From Chloroflexota bacterium (GTDB taxonomy: Bacteria; Chloroflexota; Anaerolineae; Anaerolineales; UBA11579), in NCBI GenBank assembly GCA_019456165.1, contig VRUJ01000001.1:1-64000 (forward strand): a DNA stretch of 64,000 nucleotides, written 5' to 3'. Below, in pieces: positions 1 through 10,357 of this stretch. How positions within the stretch are numbered: position 1 is the stretch's first letter; each line of letters begins with the position of its first letter. Both the position numbers and the translations under genes were made by a program. The notes beneath the pieces are model-generated. The model ran no database searches and had not been told where the DNA came from. It saw nothing but the letters and a program-made list of their open reading frames with translations.

Positions 1-70
1 CGTGGTCAATGTGCCCCATTGTGCCCACGTTCAAGTGCGGTTTATTGCGTTCAAACTTTTGCTTACCCAT
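1..70 (-). CDS. tuf: Elongation factor Tu, N-terminal part only (runs off window)
   Basis: Reverse complement reads MGKQKFERNKPHLNVGTMGHIDH, the EF-Tu N-terminus; adjacent Thr/Tyr/Thr tRNAs match the classic tRNA-tuf arrangement. Confidence 0.93.
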   Translation of the reverse strand, partial: MGKQKFERNKPHLNVGTMGHIDH

Positions 71-113
71 AGGTTTTCTCTCCTTAATTTATCTAAAAGT
101 TCCTGGTTACGAG

Positions 114-185
114 AGCCCTCAATGGGGATTGAACCCATGACCTCATTCTTACCAAGAATGCGCTCTACCACTGAGCTATGAGGGC
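114..185 (-). tRNA. tRNA-Thr (anticodon GGT)
   Basis: Acceptor GCCCTCA/TGAGGGC, anticodon stem-loop CATTC-TTGGTAA-GAATG, T-arm GGTTCAATCC. Confidence 0.95.
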
Positions 186-289
186 GTGCAATTGGCTTTA
201 CCAATCACATTAGATAACGCTCAAAAGCACTTCATGTCCAGCTTTCAAACTGAGCATGCGGCGGCGCCTCTCCGCGGCGCCTTTGTTAG

Positions 290-372
290 TGGACGGTGGA
301 GGATTCGAACCTCCGAAGGCATTCGCCATCTGATTTACAGTCAGACCCCTTTGGCCACTTGGGTAACCGTCC
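290..372 (-). tRNA. tRNA-Tyr (anticodon GTA)
   Basis: Acceptor GGACGGT/ACCGTCC, anticodon loop CTGTAAA, long variable arm, T-arm GGAGGTTCGAATCCTCC. Confidence 0.95.
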
Positions 373-401
373 AAATAATTTACAAGCATCCTCTTGAATA
401 A

Positions 402-474
402 AGCCGACGATGGGGATCGAACCCATTACCTGCCGCTTACAAGGCGGCCGCTCTACCATCTGAGCTACGTCGGC
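402..474 (-). tRNA. tRNA-Thr (anticodon TGT)
   Basis: Acceptor GCCGACG/CGTCGGC, anticodon stem-loop GCCGC-CTTGTAA-GCGGC. Confidence 0.94.
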
Positions 475-603
475 GTATCCAGTTTTAAAAAGACGCTTGT
501 CTCCAAGCGCGAGGCATTATACCAAAAACCATACCTTGCGACAAGGTATAAGAGCCAAATTCTTTAACAAACCGAAGGAGTCTATCAGAACATAAGGCGC
601 GCG

Positions 604-1344
604 TCAATGCTCCCAGCCACGCGCCTGCCAGGCCATGTAAAGCACTATGGATCCGGCCACAGACGCGTTCAGTGATTTGATATGCCCGCGCATTGGCAGA
701 CGCAAGAGTAAGTCACATGAATCGCGCACCAAACGCCGCATGCCCTGGCCCTCACTGCCTACCACCAAACCAATTGCACCCCCCAGAGCGATATTCTCTG
801 GAAGCTGAGATTGTTTACCAGCATCCAATCCAACCACCCAGACTTCATTTTCTTTAAGAATTGAGATCACCTGTGCCAAATTACTTTGTGTTATTAGTAA
901 ATGCTCACTGGCGCCGGAAGAAGCGGCTACGACTGCCGGAGTTACCGTTGTGGTATGCCGCAGGGGTAGAATTACGCCATGCACCCCAACTGCTTCGGCT
1001 GTTCTCAGTAATGTGCCGAAATTTTGGGGGTCTTGCAGAGTATCCAGAAGCAGGATGAATGGTAGCTGGCGGCGCGTCTGGGCCAATTCAAATATTTCTT
1101 CCAATGAAGTATACTCAAAACCGCCAACTTGCAAAACCACCCCTTGATGATTTTGGCTTATCTTATCCAACTTAACCCGCGGCAACTGAGTAACAGCAAC
1201 CTGTCGTTCCTTGCAAAATCGAAAAATCTCCTTAATGCGGCCTTTTTCCTCCACCCCTTGGGCTACATTCAGTTGATAATATTTGCGCCGGCCAGCACGA
1301 AGCGTTTCGTAAACCGGATTGCGTCCATATAACCATTCTTTCAT
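604..1344 (-). CDS. rlmB: 23S rRNA (guanosine-2'-O)-methyltransferase, TrmH/SpoU family
   Basis: YGRNPVYETLRAG start, LLDTLQDPQNFGTLLRTAEAVGVHGVILP and VVGSEGQGM...LPMRGHIKSLNASVAGSI SpoU motifs. Confidence 0.92.
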   Translation of the reverse strand: MKEWLYGRNPVYETLRAGRRKYYQLNVAQGVEEKGRIKEIFRFCKERQVAVTQLPRVKLDKISQNHQGVVLQVGGFEYTSLEEIFELAQTRRQLPFILLLDTLQDPQNFGTLLRTAEAVGVHGVILPLRHTTTVTPAVVAASSGASEHLLITQSNLAQVISILKENEVWVVGLDAGKQSQLPENIALGGAIGLVVGSEGQGMRRLVRDSCDLLLRLPMRGHIKSLNASVAGSIVLYMAWQARGWEH

Positions 1345-1443
1345 ATTTGCTTACGAAAACAGGTCGCTAGGCAATGAGAAAGATAACCGATGAATGTTTG
1401 TCGGCTTTCCCATTCACCTAATTCTATATACTTACCCGTGTTT

Positions 1444-2844
1444 TTATTTCCAACGCCAAGATGTCGCATCCTTGGTATCTTCAAGCACGATACCCAATTC
1501 GGCAAGTTTATCGCGCACTAAATCAGTTAACTCCCATTGTTTGTCCTCGCGCAGCCTTTCACGGATTTCAACCAACAACTCAACAAATCCATTAACTTCG
1601 CTTGACTGAACTTCTCGATGTTCCAGACGTAAGCCTAAAACACTGGTTAGATCACGAACCTCAGTCTGGGCAGGTTTTAATTCTTCATCAATTGCCTTGG
1701 CATCGCGTGCTTGGTTGATGATTCTCACCAGATCAAATATGCTCCCAAGCGCGCTGGCGGTATTAAAATCATCTTCCATGGCTTCTTTAAAAGCGTTATG
1801 CGTATTTTGCTTCTGGTCTTTGAGAGCCTGCAGCTTTTCAGCTGAGGCCCCTTTTGCATCTGAAAACGCAGGCCGCAGAGCAGCCCGCATGCGTTCCAGG
1901 GCTTGCTTGGATTGTGCGATGACATCCTCACTAAAGGTCAATGGGTGGCGGTAATTAGAACTCAATACCATCAAGCGGAGCATATCTGCTTCATTTTCGG
2001 CTAAGAAATCAGAAATTGTTATTAGATTTCCAATGGATTTCGACATCTTTTCACCTGCAAACCGCAACATGCCATTATGCATCCAATATCTTGCGAAGGG
2101 TTTTCCCGTTAGGCTTTCAGTCTGAGCGATCTCGTTTTCATGGTGGGGAAAAACAAGGTCGTTTCCACCTCCGTGGATATCAATCTGTTCACCGAGGTGG
2201 TGCATGCTCATCACTGAGCATTCAATATGCCATCCTGGCCTTCCTTTACCCCAAGGGCTTTCCCAAGAAGGCTCGCCAGGTTTTGCACTTTTCCAAAGAG
2301 CGAAATCCATGTGGCTCTCTTTACGATCATCAACTTCTAAACGTGCACCGGCTTGCATATCTTCAGTTTTTTGACCCGAAAGTTTGCCGTAATCTTCGTC
2401 CCGTTCAACTCGAAAATAGACATCTCCATCTACCGCGTAAGCATACTCAGCTTCCCCCAATTCTTGCACCATTTTTACAATTCGGCTAATTTCTTCGGTA
2501 GCGCGCGGATAGACCGTGGCTGGGAGAATGTTGAGTTCTTTCACATGCTGATCATACTGGTTGATGTATCTTTCCGCCAGTTCAATTGGATCAACCCCTT
2601 CATGGTTTGCTCTCTCGATTATCTTATCATCCACATCGGTATAGTTCATAACATGTCTAACTTCGTAACCGCTGAATTCGAGATACCTCCGGATGATGTC
2701 AAACACTAATGAGGACATTGCATGGCCAACGTGTGCGGAATCGTATACTGTTGGCCCACAAACATACATGCTAACTTTGCCTTCTTCTAAGGTTTCAAAT
2801 GTTTCTTTTTTTCGTGAAAGTGTATTGTAAACGCGCAGCGCCAT
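1444..2844 (-). CDS. cysS: Cysteinyl-tRNA synthetase
   Basis: YVCGPTVYDSAHVGHA, CSVMSMHHLGEQIDIHGGGNDLVFPHHENE and KMSKSIGN motifs. Confidence 0.97.
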   Translation of the reverse strand: MALRVYNTLSRKKETFETLEEGKVSMYVCGPTVYDSAHVGHAMSSLVFDIIRRYLEFSGYEVRHVMNYTDVDDKIIERANHEGVDPIELAERYINQYDQHVKELNILPATVYPRATEEISRIVKMVQELGEAEYAYAVDGDVYFRVERDEDYGKLSGQKTEDMQAGARLEVDDRKESHMDFALWKSAKPGEPSWESPWGKGRPGWHIECSVMSMHHLGEQIDIHGGGNDLVFPHHENEIAQTESLTGKPFARYWMHNGMLRFAGEKMSKSIGNLITISDFLAENEADMLRLMVLSSNYRHPLTFSEDVIAQSKQALERMRAALRPAFSDAKGASAEKLQALKDQKQNTHNAFKEAMEDDFNTASALGSIFDLVRIINQARDAKAIDEELKPAQTEVRDLTSVLGLRLEHREVQSSEVNGFVELLVEIRERLREDKQWELTDLVRDKLAELGIVLEDTKDATSWRWK

Positions 2845-2873
2845 ACTTATATCTCCAGAGAAATAATTTCAAG

Positions 2874-4019
2874 CTATGCTTCATCTGGGCGTGCAAAGAT
2901 CATTCGTCCCGCCGCAGTTTGTAATACTTTAGTTACTACCGTCGCTAATTCCATTCCTTGGTAATCATCACCATTCTGTACAACCACCATAGTGCCATCC
3001 TCTAAATAACCAACACCTTGTCCAGGTTCGCGGCCTTCCTGAATGATGAGCACATTCAGTTTCTCACCAGGCAAGTAAACGGCCTTCACAGCATTTGCTA
3101 ATTCATTAATATTGAGGATGCTAACCCCCTGCAATTCGGCTACACGATTCAAGTTAAAGTCATTGGTCATTATGGGGGCGCGTAACTGGCGTGCGAGAAT
3201 TACCAGTTTATCATCCACTTGAGTTGCTCCTTCAACATCAATATCGCTTATGCGTACAGGAATGATAGGGTCTTTCTGCAAATTAGCTAATACTTCCAAC
3301 CCGCGGCGTCCACGCTGGCGTCGTAAACTATCTCCTGAATCAGCAATGTATTGCAGCTCATTAAGTACGAAACGCGGGATCAATAAGATCCCAAAAATAA
3401 AACCTGTACGCGCAATATCGGCGATGCGCCCATCAATGATAACGCTGGTATCTAACAATATTGTGCGTTCTTCTTGACCTTCGGATTTCACCCCCTCGCC
3501 CGAACGACTCGGGAGAAAACTTGTTATGGAGAAAAGGTCGTTTTGGCGGGATACAAAAACCGAAACACCAAAATAGCTCAATATCATTGCCATAACTATC
3601 GGTAAAATCTGACTTAAAGGTTCTGGCAATAAAGATAGCGGGAAAGATAATAGGCCTGAAATGATTAAACTAATCACTAGTCCTAAGATACCGGCAAACA
3701 AGGTACGAGCGGAGATCTGTCCTAAGACTGCGCGCGCTGACCGAATTGGGCGAATCGAAATTATCGGTGATATCACTAATCCAAGTAAGACCCCTACTAA
3801 ACCGAAAACCAAGATCCAAAGTTCAGGTTGTTCACCAGCATAACTCTCAAGGCGATTCCCTAGCATGACACCCCCAGCGCCAAATACAATCATGCCAATC
3901 AAACGGGAAAAAAATTCTATACTCATTGAATCTACTCCTACCAATACTTTCTGGCCTCTGCGCCAGCTTTTAAACAACAAAAGCGCAGAGATGCCCGCGC
4001 TCGCCAATGTTTTTAGCAT
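2874..4019 (-). CDS. Membrane-anchored PIN-domain/TRAM protein (YacL/PilT-N type)
   Basis: N-terminal TM segments, then ILLDTSVIIDGRIADIARTGF, a PIN domain, and a C-terminal TRAM-like region. Confidence 0.85.
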   Translation of the reverse strand: MLKTLASAGISALLLFKSWRRGQKVLVGVDSMSIEFFSRLIGMIVFGAGGVMLGNRLESYAGEQPELWILVFGLVGVLLGLVISPIISIRPIRSARAVLGQISARTLFAGILGLVISLIISGLLSFPLSLLPEPLSQILPIVMAMILSYFGVSVFVSRQNDLFSITSFLPSRSGEGVKSEGQEERTILLDTSVIIDGRIADIARTGFIFGILLIPRFVLNELQYIADSGDSLRRQRGRRGLEVLANLQKDPIIPVRISDIDVEGATQVDDKLVILARQLRAPIMTNDFNLNRVAELQGVSILNINELANAVKAVYLPGEKLNVLIIQEGREPGQGVGYLEDGTMVVVQNGDDYQGMELATVVTKVLQTAAGRMIFARPDEA

Positions 4020-4306
4020 GTCCGTAATCGCTAGATGTACTTATTCCCTGATTACGGTAATTATCTATTTTTATAATGACATGATAATATAATAATGATT
4101 GCTGCTAGATCCTCTTAGGGATTTAGGCGAGAGGCAATAAATCATAATTAATAAATATATATAAGATAATAGCACGGCAGACCTGATGAGTCAATATTTT
4201 TAAGGTTAAGTAAAGGTTAATTCTTTAACAGTCATACTGATAAATTAATTAAATCTATGCAAACCTAACAATAGTCGTCAAAATAAGGCTTCGCAACCAT
4301 TAATAA

Positions 4307-7300
4307 TTATGGCTGCACCTCAAATATCGTGCCTGCGCTGTTGCCTTGCACTTCTGGGAAATATAGCTGCCAGGCGCGCGCTGGCAAGACACGGAATTCA
4401 CCAGGGTGCACAACTACAAGGATATAAGTCAATTCATAAGTCCCAGCCGGTAGATAATCTGCTGTCCATGAGATCCCCGCATCACGAATTAGGGGAGAGT
4501 TGAAGTACCACCAACCCCAACCATCCTCAAAAGGATTACGAGGATTAAACTGGGGTTCGATGCCTTGCTGACTAGTATTCAAGCTGGTATCCAAGATCTC
4601 AGTACCCGCTGGAATATAATCCTCTAATACCAAAAAGAATGCGTCGTTTGGGAGAATCAAAGTAAGATGCGTTTTTATCAGATCTCCAGCTTGAGCAGAT
4701 TCCACTGGCGAGCAAACATCTTCAGAACAGTCTGTTTCAGCTGGGTAATATGCGCGTCTTACACTCAGACCACGTTCAAGAGGACCCACTAATTCCACCA
4801 GTTGGCTCACGTTCAAAAAGGCGCTGTAATACAAGCGTCCTGCGCCTGGTTCACGCTGAATTCGGAGAGCATTCGGTAATTCAGGGAGCAGACTATCTAA
4901 CCCTATCGTCGCCGTAACCGGGTTGAGTTGGCTAGGTCCACCAGCCTGACCGCTCGCCACAGAGATGTCATTAAGGCTTGCCGAAAAAGTAAAATCGCCA
5001 CCCAACTCCCCTGTGCCGCGCATGGTCTCGATAAGAGCCAAGCTCGTCCAGGCAGTTGCGTACGAAGAATGCCAGCCTCCAGTCGCCTGACGATGTGCCA
5101 TAAGGTAACGGACCGCGTCAGGAATTACAGTAGAAGCTGGGTCTCGTTGTGCCAAGGCATAGGTTACAACTGCACTGTTAAAGATGGTCGAACTCATATT
5201 CTGATACCCGGAATCCAACTCCTCCCAATGGGCTCCGGTAGCAGAACGGACAGCCGTTGCCTGTAGATCAGAAATTAATGTCCGCCCACGCTCATCCCCT
5301 GGCGATTGTTTTTCTAGGGTCAAAGCTAATAAGGCCTGTGCCCAGGGATCTAGTTGGTCTCGCATTGCGTACAAGCTAGCTGCCACACCTGGCGACTCGA
5401 AGCCAGCTTCTGAAAGAGCAAATATCTGGAACGCAAGGCGGTTCAACTGGTACGCTTGTGAAAACATATCCGGCGGAGCTAAACCAGACACTAAAAAGTC
5501 CGCAGCATCTTCGATCATAGTAAGGTTGACAAACACACCCGCATCTTGCGCTCTACTCAGCGCGAATAGAACGTATGAGGTTACATAAGTATCACTGCGA
5601 TTACCCGGCCACCAGCCCCAGCCCCCATCGTAATTCTGGCGTACACGTAAGCGTTCCAAACTGTCATCCAACGTGCGGGAGAGGCGAGACTCTAAATCGG
5701 ATGAGGCCAGGCCAAAATCTTGGATTACACGCAAGGCTTCTAAGTTTGGCAAGAATCGAGAAACGGTTTGCTCGGTGGATTCGTAAGGGGAGTGTTCTAT
5801 TGCATCCAGACCGTCCAGTAAAGCAGCCGCCAGCGAGGGGGCTAATTCCAGATGCACCCCACCGCTATTGGGGTCAAAGGAACGCGGCAAACTGATCAAT
5901 TCTAAACGTTCTCCGCCTTGGTCCAATGTGCCCGCGGTGGCGAAAGTTTGGGGGGCAATGTATCGCAGCACAGGCAGATCACCTGTGGTTGGGCGGGTCA
6001 GATCGCTGAAGCCCTGGCCGTCTGCTCCAAAGATTAATTCAACATTCTCGACATCTTGCACAGTCCCCCACCATTCTACGCGTGTGCGGCCAGCGGCTGG
6101 AACAAGCGCTGTTTGAATAGTAAAGTTTGGGTCATCCAGGTTGAAGCCTGTCGCCTGGAGCGAAACTACGACTTCAAGGTCTAAGTCGGTATTATTGTGC
6201 ACAACTGCGGCCAATTGAATGTGATCGCCAATCACAAAGAAACGCGGTGTGACAGGACGCACTAAAAGGTCTTTGGTGATCACAACCTCAGAATAAGCCT
6301 GCCCGACACGCGTATCAGCTGTGAGGCCGCGCACTTCAACCTGCCAGGTTGTCAGGTTATCCGGCAACGGAACCGACACCTGCGCAAAACCATCCGCATC
6401 AGTGATGATCTCAGCATTCCAATAGGCAGTGTCTTCAAAGTCCTCCCTCAAACTGGGGGCTTCATCCCCACCGCCGCCACCGCCCATCCCATCCGCATCT
6501 AATTCCGCGGCTATCTCCGCTGAAGCTGTCAAAGGTATATTGGTGCGCACACCCAAAGGTTGTATCCCGTAAAAAGCAGGCGCAATGTCCAAGGAATTAG
6601 GGTCCGCCAGGGCGAGCACGGCCAGGTCTACTACGGAAAGTGAAAACTCGCCTTCCACAGGAGTGCCCGCAGCATCAGTAACCAGTACACCAAAGGTTAC
6701 AGTTTCTCCCGGCCCTGTACGTTCGGGTTGGCTGGCTAACTGGACTTTCAATATCTGATCTATAGGTTCGACTTCGAGGTTTACGAGGCCTTGCCGGAAA
6801 TCCGCATTCCCGGCCGCATCAGTGTTAAACAGAGTCACAGATACATAAACATTGGGGGCTTCTTCACTGGTCAACGGCACTGAGATAGTTGAACCCGAGC
6901 CTTCTAGCGTGATTAGTCGATGGCTGAACACAATACCGCGTTCAATACTTACTAATGCCTGGGTGCCCTCCCCCAGTGGATTGGGGATGAATATCTCGGC
7001 GGTGTCCCCGGGCCGGTAGCTATCCCGATCAGCGGTAAGCTCAATGCGGTTATCCTGCAAGCTTGGCCAAAGCACTTGCCCTGGGCCTCCCACCCAGATC
7101 AAGGCTTGGGTTAGCGCCCCACCGCCTTCAATTTGGATCATGTAGGCGCCTGCTTCGGGTGGGGTAAAAGCTAAACGCGCCCGGCCAAAATCTCCGGTTG
7201 AAAAGCCTGCGCTGGAGATCAGAGTATATTCTGGCGTATAGCTTGGGAAACCTGATTCTTCATCCACACTGCGCACCCAATCCATGCGCTGGAATTCAGC

Positions 7301-10162
7301 CCTGAGGGTTCGTTCACCTGCTGGAACCTTTTCCCAATCCACCACTTGAACTTCAAAGCTCATTTCCCTTCCGGCACGGCCGATCCAAGAATCTGGTTGA
7401 ACACCAATATAAAAATCGGTGGGATGTACGAGTGCTTCCGCTCTCCCGCTCACGGGAAAACCGCTCTCATCAAGGATGGTAACTTCCAATGAATAACTCT
7501 GTGTCATTTGAGATTCGTCTACCGGTAGTACTAAAGAGAATAGGCCTTGAGGGTCTGTACGCCCTTCGCCGCTATCTACCAAACCGAAGCCAGGATAACT
7601 CCCGAACGGTGAAGGGGCGCTCATCCATCCTAGATCGAACGGACCTACAATGTAACCAGGCAGACTGAAACGGCTTTGCTGTGTGGTTAAACTCCACGTT
7701 AGAGGAGTATTTCCAGAGGGTGCATCAAAGAAATAGCGTGCTTCAAGTTGACCCAGGAGTGTTTCACCAACTTCAATATCCTCGGAGAGGAATTCAACTT
7801 GCAGTTCAATTTCAGGTTTGCGGTATTCGGCAACCTGAAACCATACGCTACTGAAGCGGTCGTCAACTTCTGATTCTAGGCTATAGTAACCTGGAGGCGC
7901 TTCCTCAGATAAAGTGTAGGAACCCTGTACCGTGCCAAACTGTGAGATAGGCAGACTCAGTTCCTCCAATTCTTGCCAATCTCCATCTTTCACTATCAAT
8001 GGCAAGCTGCCCAGGTCTGGCAAGGCATAACGCCCGTTATAGGCTTGCCGCACCACGCCGCGGAAATAGATCGTATCTCCAGGGCGGTAAATTGGCCGGT
8101 CGGTGTAAAAATATGTTCTGATAGTAGGCGCTGAAGAATCTGAAGAATATCCAAAATCATAACTGCGGATTCCATTCGTCCATGTCGAAGGCGTCAACGA
8201 AAATGTTCCCTCTCCTGGATTGCCCAAGACGGCATAACTAGTGCTGTAAATATCTGTCTGATCTGGAATCAGAGTGCGAAATACCCCATCTGCATCGGTC
8301 AGGCCACTATTTAGCAAAGAGCCTTCTTCATCAAAGAGTACGACTTGCTCTCCAACAACCGGTGAATTATCACGCATATCTACCGCCCAAACCAAGGCAT
8401 CGGTGGCACTTATTTTGTACGTCAGATGCACGTTGCTGGCTACAGCAAAGAAGGGGGAAGGAGGATAACGCCCTTGGGCGATCAATTCAGCAGACTTAAC
8501 CGATACCCAATAGATGCCTGGTGAAAGGCTGCTGCCCGCAGCCAAATCCACATTGATTGTTTGGTTGCGATTAGATTCCAGGATAAGAGGTTGCCGCCAT
8601 TCCTGTAAGTCGGTGGGACGATACACCTCGCGTTCTGCATAACTATCTGGTCCATTTAGACGGATAAACTCATTTACAGCCAGACTTCCCAGGCCTACAT
8701 CGACGGAGCTGATATTTACCGCCTGCCCGGATACTCTTGAATCCGCAGGGTTAATAAACAATACTCCCGCCCCAATATATGCATTTAAATACAAATTGGG
8801 GTCTAATGGGGCTGTACGGAAATTAAGCACAAATTCACTACCCAGAGCGCTTCCCCAGCGGTCAAATATCTGTGGTGAAATTGTTATCCGATATTCCGTC
8901 TCAGCCTCAAAATTTCCATTCAACCGCAAATCACGGCCAATCTGATTTGAGGATAGATTAACATCTGGCTCGATGTCAATATAATCTAAGGGATCGTCAA
9001 CTCCTAATGGAGAGCTGAAAGTTATTAGGACCCCAAGATAAACTGATTTTTCCCCACCTTGACTCGGTGTGGTTTCTTCAACCGCTAGGTCCCGAATGGA
9101 ACGAATAGTGTTCCAATAATCAGATCCAATAGCCGTTCCGCCACGCGCTTGAGCGTTGCCGCCTAGATAAATTCTATAAAAGGTGCTACGTTGAAGTAAG
9201 CCCGAAGGGATAAAAGTAAGCTTAGTGGAATCATCTTCCCAGGAAAATTCTCCGAGCACTGATTCCCCGCTGGGATCAATCAAAGAGAAGTTGGCTTCTA
9301 CACTGGCTGCATCCATAGATTGGTTGAATTCCAATTCAACCTGGGAATCCAAGTATACAAATCTTGCTCCCTCCTGGGGATAGACGCTTACAAGACGCGG
9401 TAAAGCGGTTGTGAAAGACCATATCTCTGCTTCCTCAAGTGGGACGCCGGATGCAGCCACGAGATTGGGCATCAAACGAGCGGTGTAGGTCTGACCGCCA
9501 TCCAATCCGGGCTGCGGGTAGAATATATATGTGCTGGTGTTGAGCCACTCACCACGCCCCAGCGCGGGTGGGTCGAGAGTAAATGCCGGCGCCATACTCT
9601 CTGGTTCTGCGCCCAACGGAACAATGGGGCGCGTGAAAGTGGCTACTACTGCTGAAGTAGGATCAACTTCATTGGCCCCATCTTCTGGTAAATTCTGAGC
9701 CAGCCGCAAATAATCCGCGGTCGTGTAGTTCAAGGTGGTAGGTTCAAGTAAAGTCAAGCCATTCAGCGCCTGGGCTGTGGTGCCAAGAGTGATTGTCAGC
9801 ATTGTTTCTGGCGGCCATGGGGTTACCGGCGTGAAAGTTAGAGTTGAGTCGTCCACCCACTCCATGATACCGGCTAAATCCGGTTGGCTGCTTAAAGCTC
9901 CTTCTACGGAGGCTCGGTCCATCGGTTGATTAAAATAGAAGGTTAGCGATCCAGAAAGGGGAATCTCGCTGCCAGCCATAGGTGTGGTTTCTACAATTGC
10001 AGGCGGCAGCGGGCCAGTCGAAATTGGCTCAAGGGTAGTAATTTCAGTGGCTTCAGGAGTGGGGGTACTTGAACCTAAGAATTGGCATGCCAAGGTCAAC
10101 CCAATAAAGAAGAAGAATTTTGAGAATTGCCTAACCCCGGACGAGAGACCCACGATATTCAT
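4307..10162 (-). CDS. Large alpha-2-macroglobulin family lipoprotein with N-terminal Ig-like repeats
   Basis: Lipobox-like SLTFACQ region at the N-terminus, repeated Ig-like strands, YRPGDTIYFRGVVR macroglobulin motif, TTWQVEVRGLTADTRVGQ, degenerate thioester PYESTEQTVSRFLPN, GGWGWWPG. Confidence 0.88.
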   Translation of the reverse strand: MNIVGLSSGVRQFSKFFFFIGLTLACQFLGSSTPTPEATEITTLEPISTGPLPPAIVETTPMAGSEIPLSGSLTFYFNQPMDRASVEGALSSQPDLAGIMEWVDDSTLTFTPVTPWPPETMLTITLGTTAQALNGLTLLEPTTLNYTTADYLRLAQNLPEDGANEVDPTSAVVATFTRPIVPLGAEPESMAPAFTLDPPALGRGEWLNTSTYIFYPQPGLDGGQTYTARLMPNLVAASGVPLEEAEIWSFTTALPRLVSVYPQEGARFVYLDSQVELEFNQSMDAASVEANFSLIDPSGESVLGEFSWEDDSTKLTFIPSGLLQRSTFYRIYLGGNAQARGGTAIGSDYWNTIRSIRDLAVEETTPSQGGEKSVYLGVLITFSSPLGVDDPLDYIDIEPDVNLSSNQIGRDLRLNGNFEAETEYRITISPQIFDRWGSALGSEFVLNFRTAPLDPNLYLNAYIGAGVLFINPADSRVSGQAVNISSVDVGLGSLAVNEFIRLNGPDSYAEREVYRPTDLQEWRQPLILESNRNQTINVDLAAGSSLSPGIYWVSVKSAELIAQGRYPPSPFFAVASNVHLTYKISATDALVWAVDMRDNSPVVGEQVVLFDEEGSLLNSGLTDADGVFRTLIPDQTDIYSTSYAVLGNPGEGTFSLTPSTWTNGIRSYDFGYSSDSSAPTIRTYFYTDRPIYRPGDTIYFRGVVRQAYNGRYALPDLGSLPLIVKDGDWQELEELSLPISQFGTVQGSYTLSEEAPPGYYSLESEVDDRFSSVWFQVAEYRKPEIELQVEFLSEDIEVGETLLGQLEARYFFDAPSGNTPLTWSLTTQQSRFSLPGYIVGPFDLGWMSAPSPFGSYPGFGLVDSGEGRTDPQGLFSLVLPVDESQMTQSYSLEVTILDESGFPVSGRAEALVHPTDFYIGVQPDSWIGRAGREMSFEVQVVDWEKVPAGERTLRAEFQRMDWVRSVDEESGFPSYTPEYTLISSAGFSTGDFGRARLAFTPPEAGAYMIQIEGGGALTQALIWVGGPGQVLWPSLQDNRIELTADRDSYRPGDTAEIFIPNPLGEGTQALVSIERGIVFSHRLITLEGSGSTISVPLTSEEAPNVYVSVTLFNTDAAGNADFRQGLVNLEVEPIDQILKVQLASQPERTGPGETVTFGVLVTDAAGTPVEGEFSLSVVDLAVLALADPNSLDIAPAFYGIQPLGVRTNIPLTASAEIAAELDADGMGGGGGGDEAPSLREDFEDTAYWNAEIITDADGFAQVSVPLPDNLTTWQVEVRGLTADTRVGQAYSEVVITKDLLVRPVTPRFFVIGDHIQLAAVVHNNTDLDLEVVVSLQATGFNLDDPNFTIQTALVPAAGRTRVEWWGTVQDVENVELIFGADGQGFSDLTRPTTGDLPVLRYIAPQTFATAGTLDQGGERLELISLPRSFDPNSGGVHLELAPSLAAALLDGLDAIEHSPYESTEQTVSRFLPNLEALRVIQDFGLASSDLESRLSRTLDDSLERLRVRQNYDGGWGWWPGNRSDTYVTSYVLFALSRAQDAGVFVNLTMIEDAADFLVSGLAPPDMFSQAYQLNRLAFQIFALSEAGFESPGVAASLYAMRDQLDPWAQALLALTLEKQSPGDERGRTLISDLQATAVRSATGAHWEELDSGYQNMSSTIFNSAVVTYALAQRDPASTVIPDAVRYLMAHRQATGGWHSSYATAWTSLALIETMRGTGELGGDFTFSASLNDISVASGQAGGPSQLNPVTATIGLDSLLPELPNALRIQREPGAGRLYYSAFLNVSQLVELVGPLERGLSVRRAYYPAETDCSEDVCSPVESAQAGDLIKTHLTLILPNDAFFLVLEDYIPAGTEILDTSLNTSQQGIEPQFNPRNPFEDGWGWWYFNSPLIRDAGISWTADYLPAGTYELTYILVVVHPGEFRVLPARAWQLYFPEVQGNSAGTIFEVQP

Positions 10163-10357
10163 AATTATATTCTAGCATAATTAGATCGGATTGATATAAC
10201 CCAGAAAAAAGCGAAATCATGCAATAAATTCAATAAGGATTTTTATTAGCTAATCCCAATGCAATTGATAATAATTATCTTATAATCTTCTGGTAGGATT
10301 AGAGTGTAACTTTATGTCTTACAACAAATGTAAATCTGTCCAGTTTGGAGAGTATGG

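Noticed and set aside
186-401. 71-aa ORF at 186-401
   Set aside because: It overlaps tRNA-Tyr on the other strand and is not a real protein.
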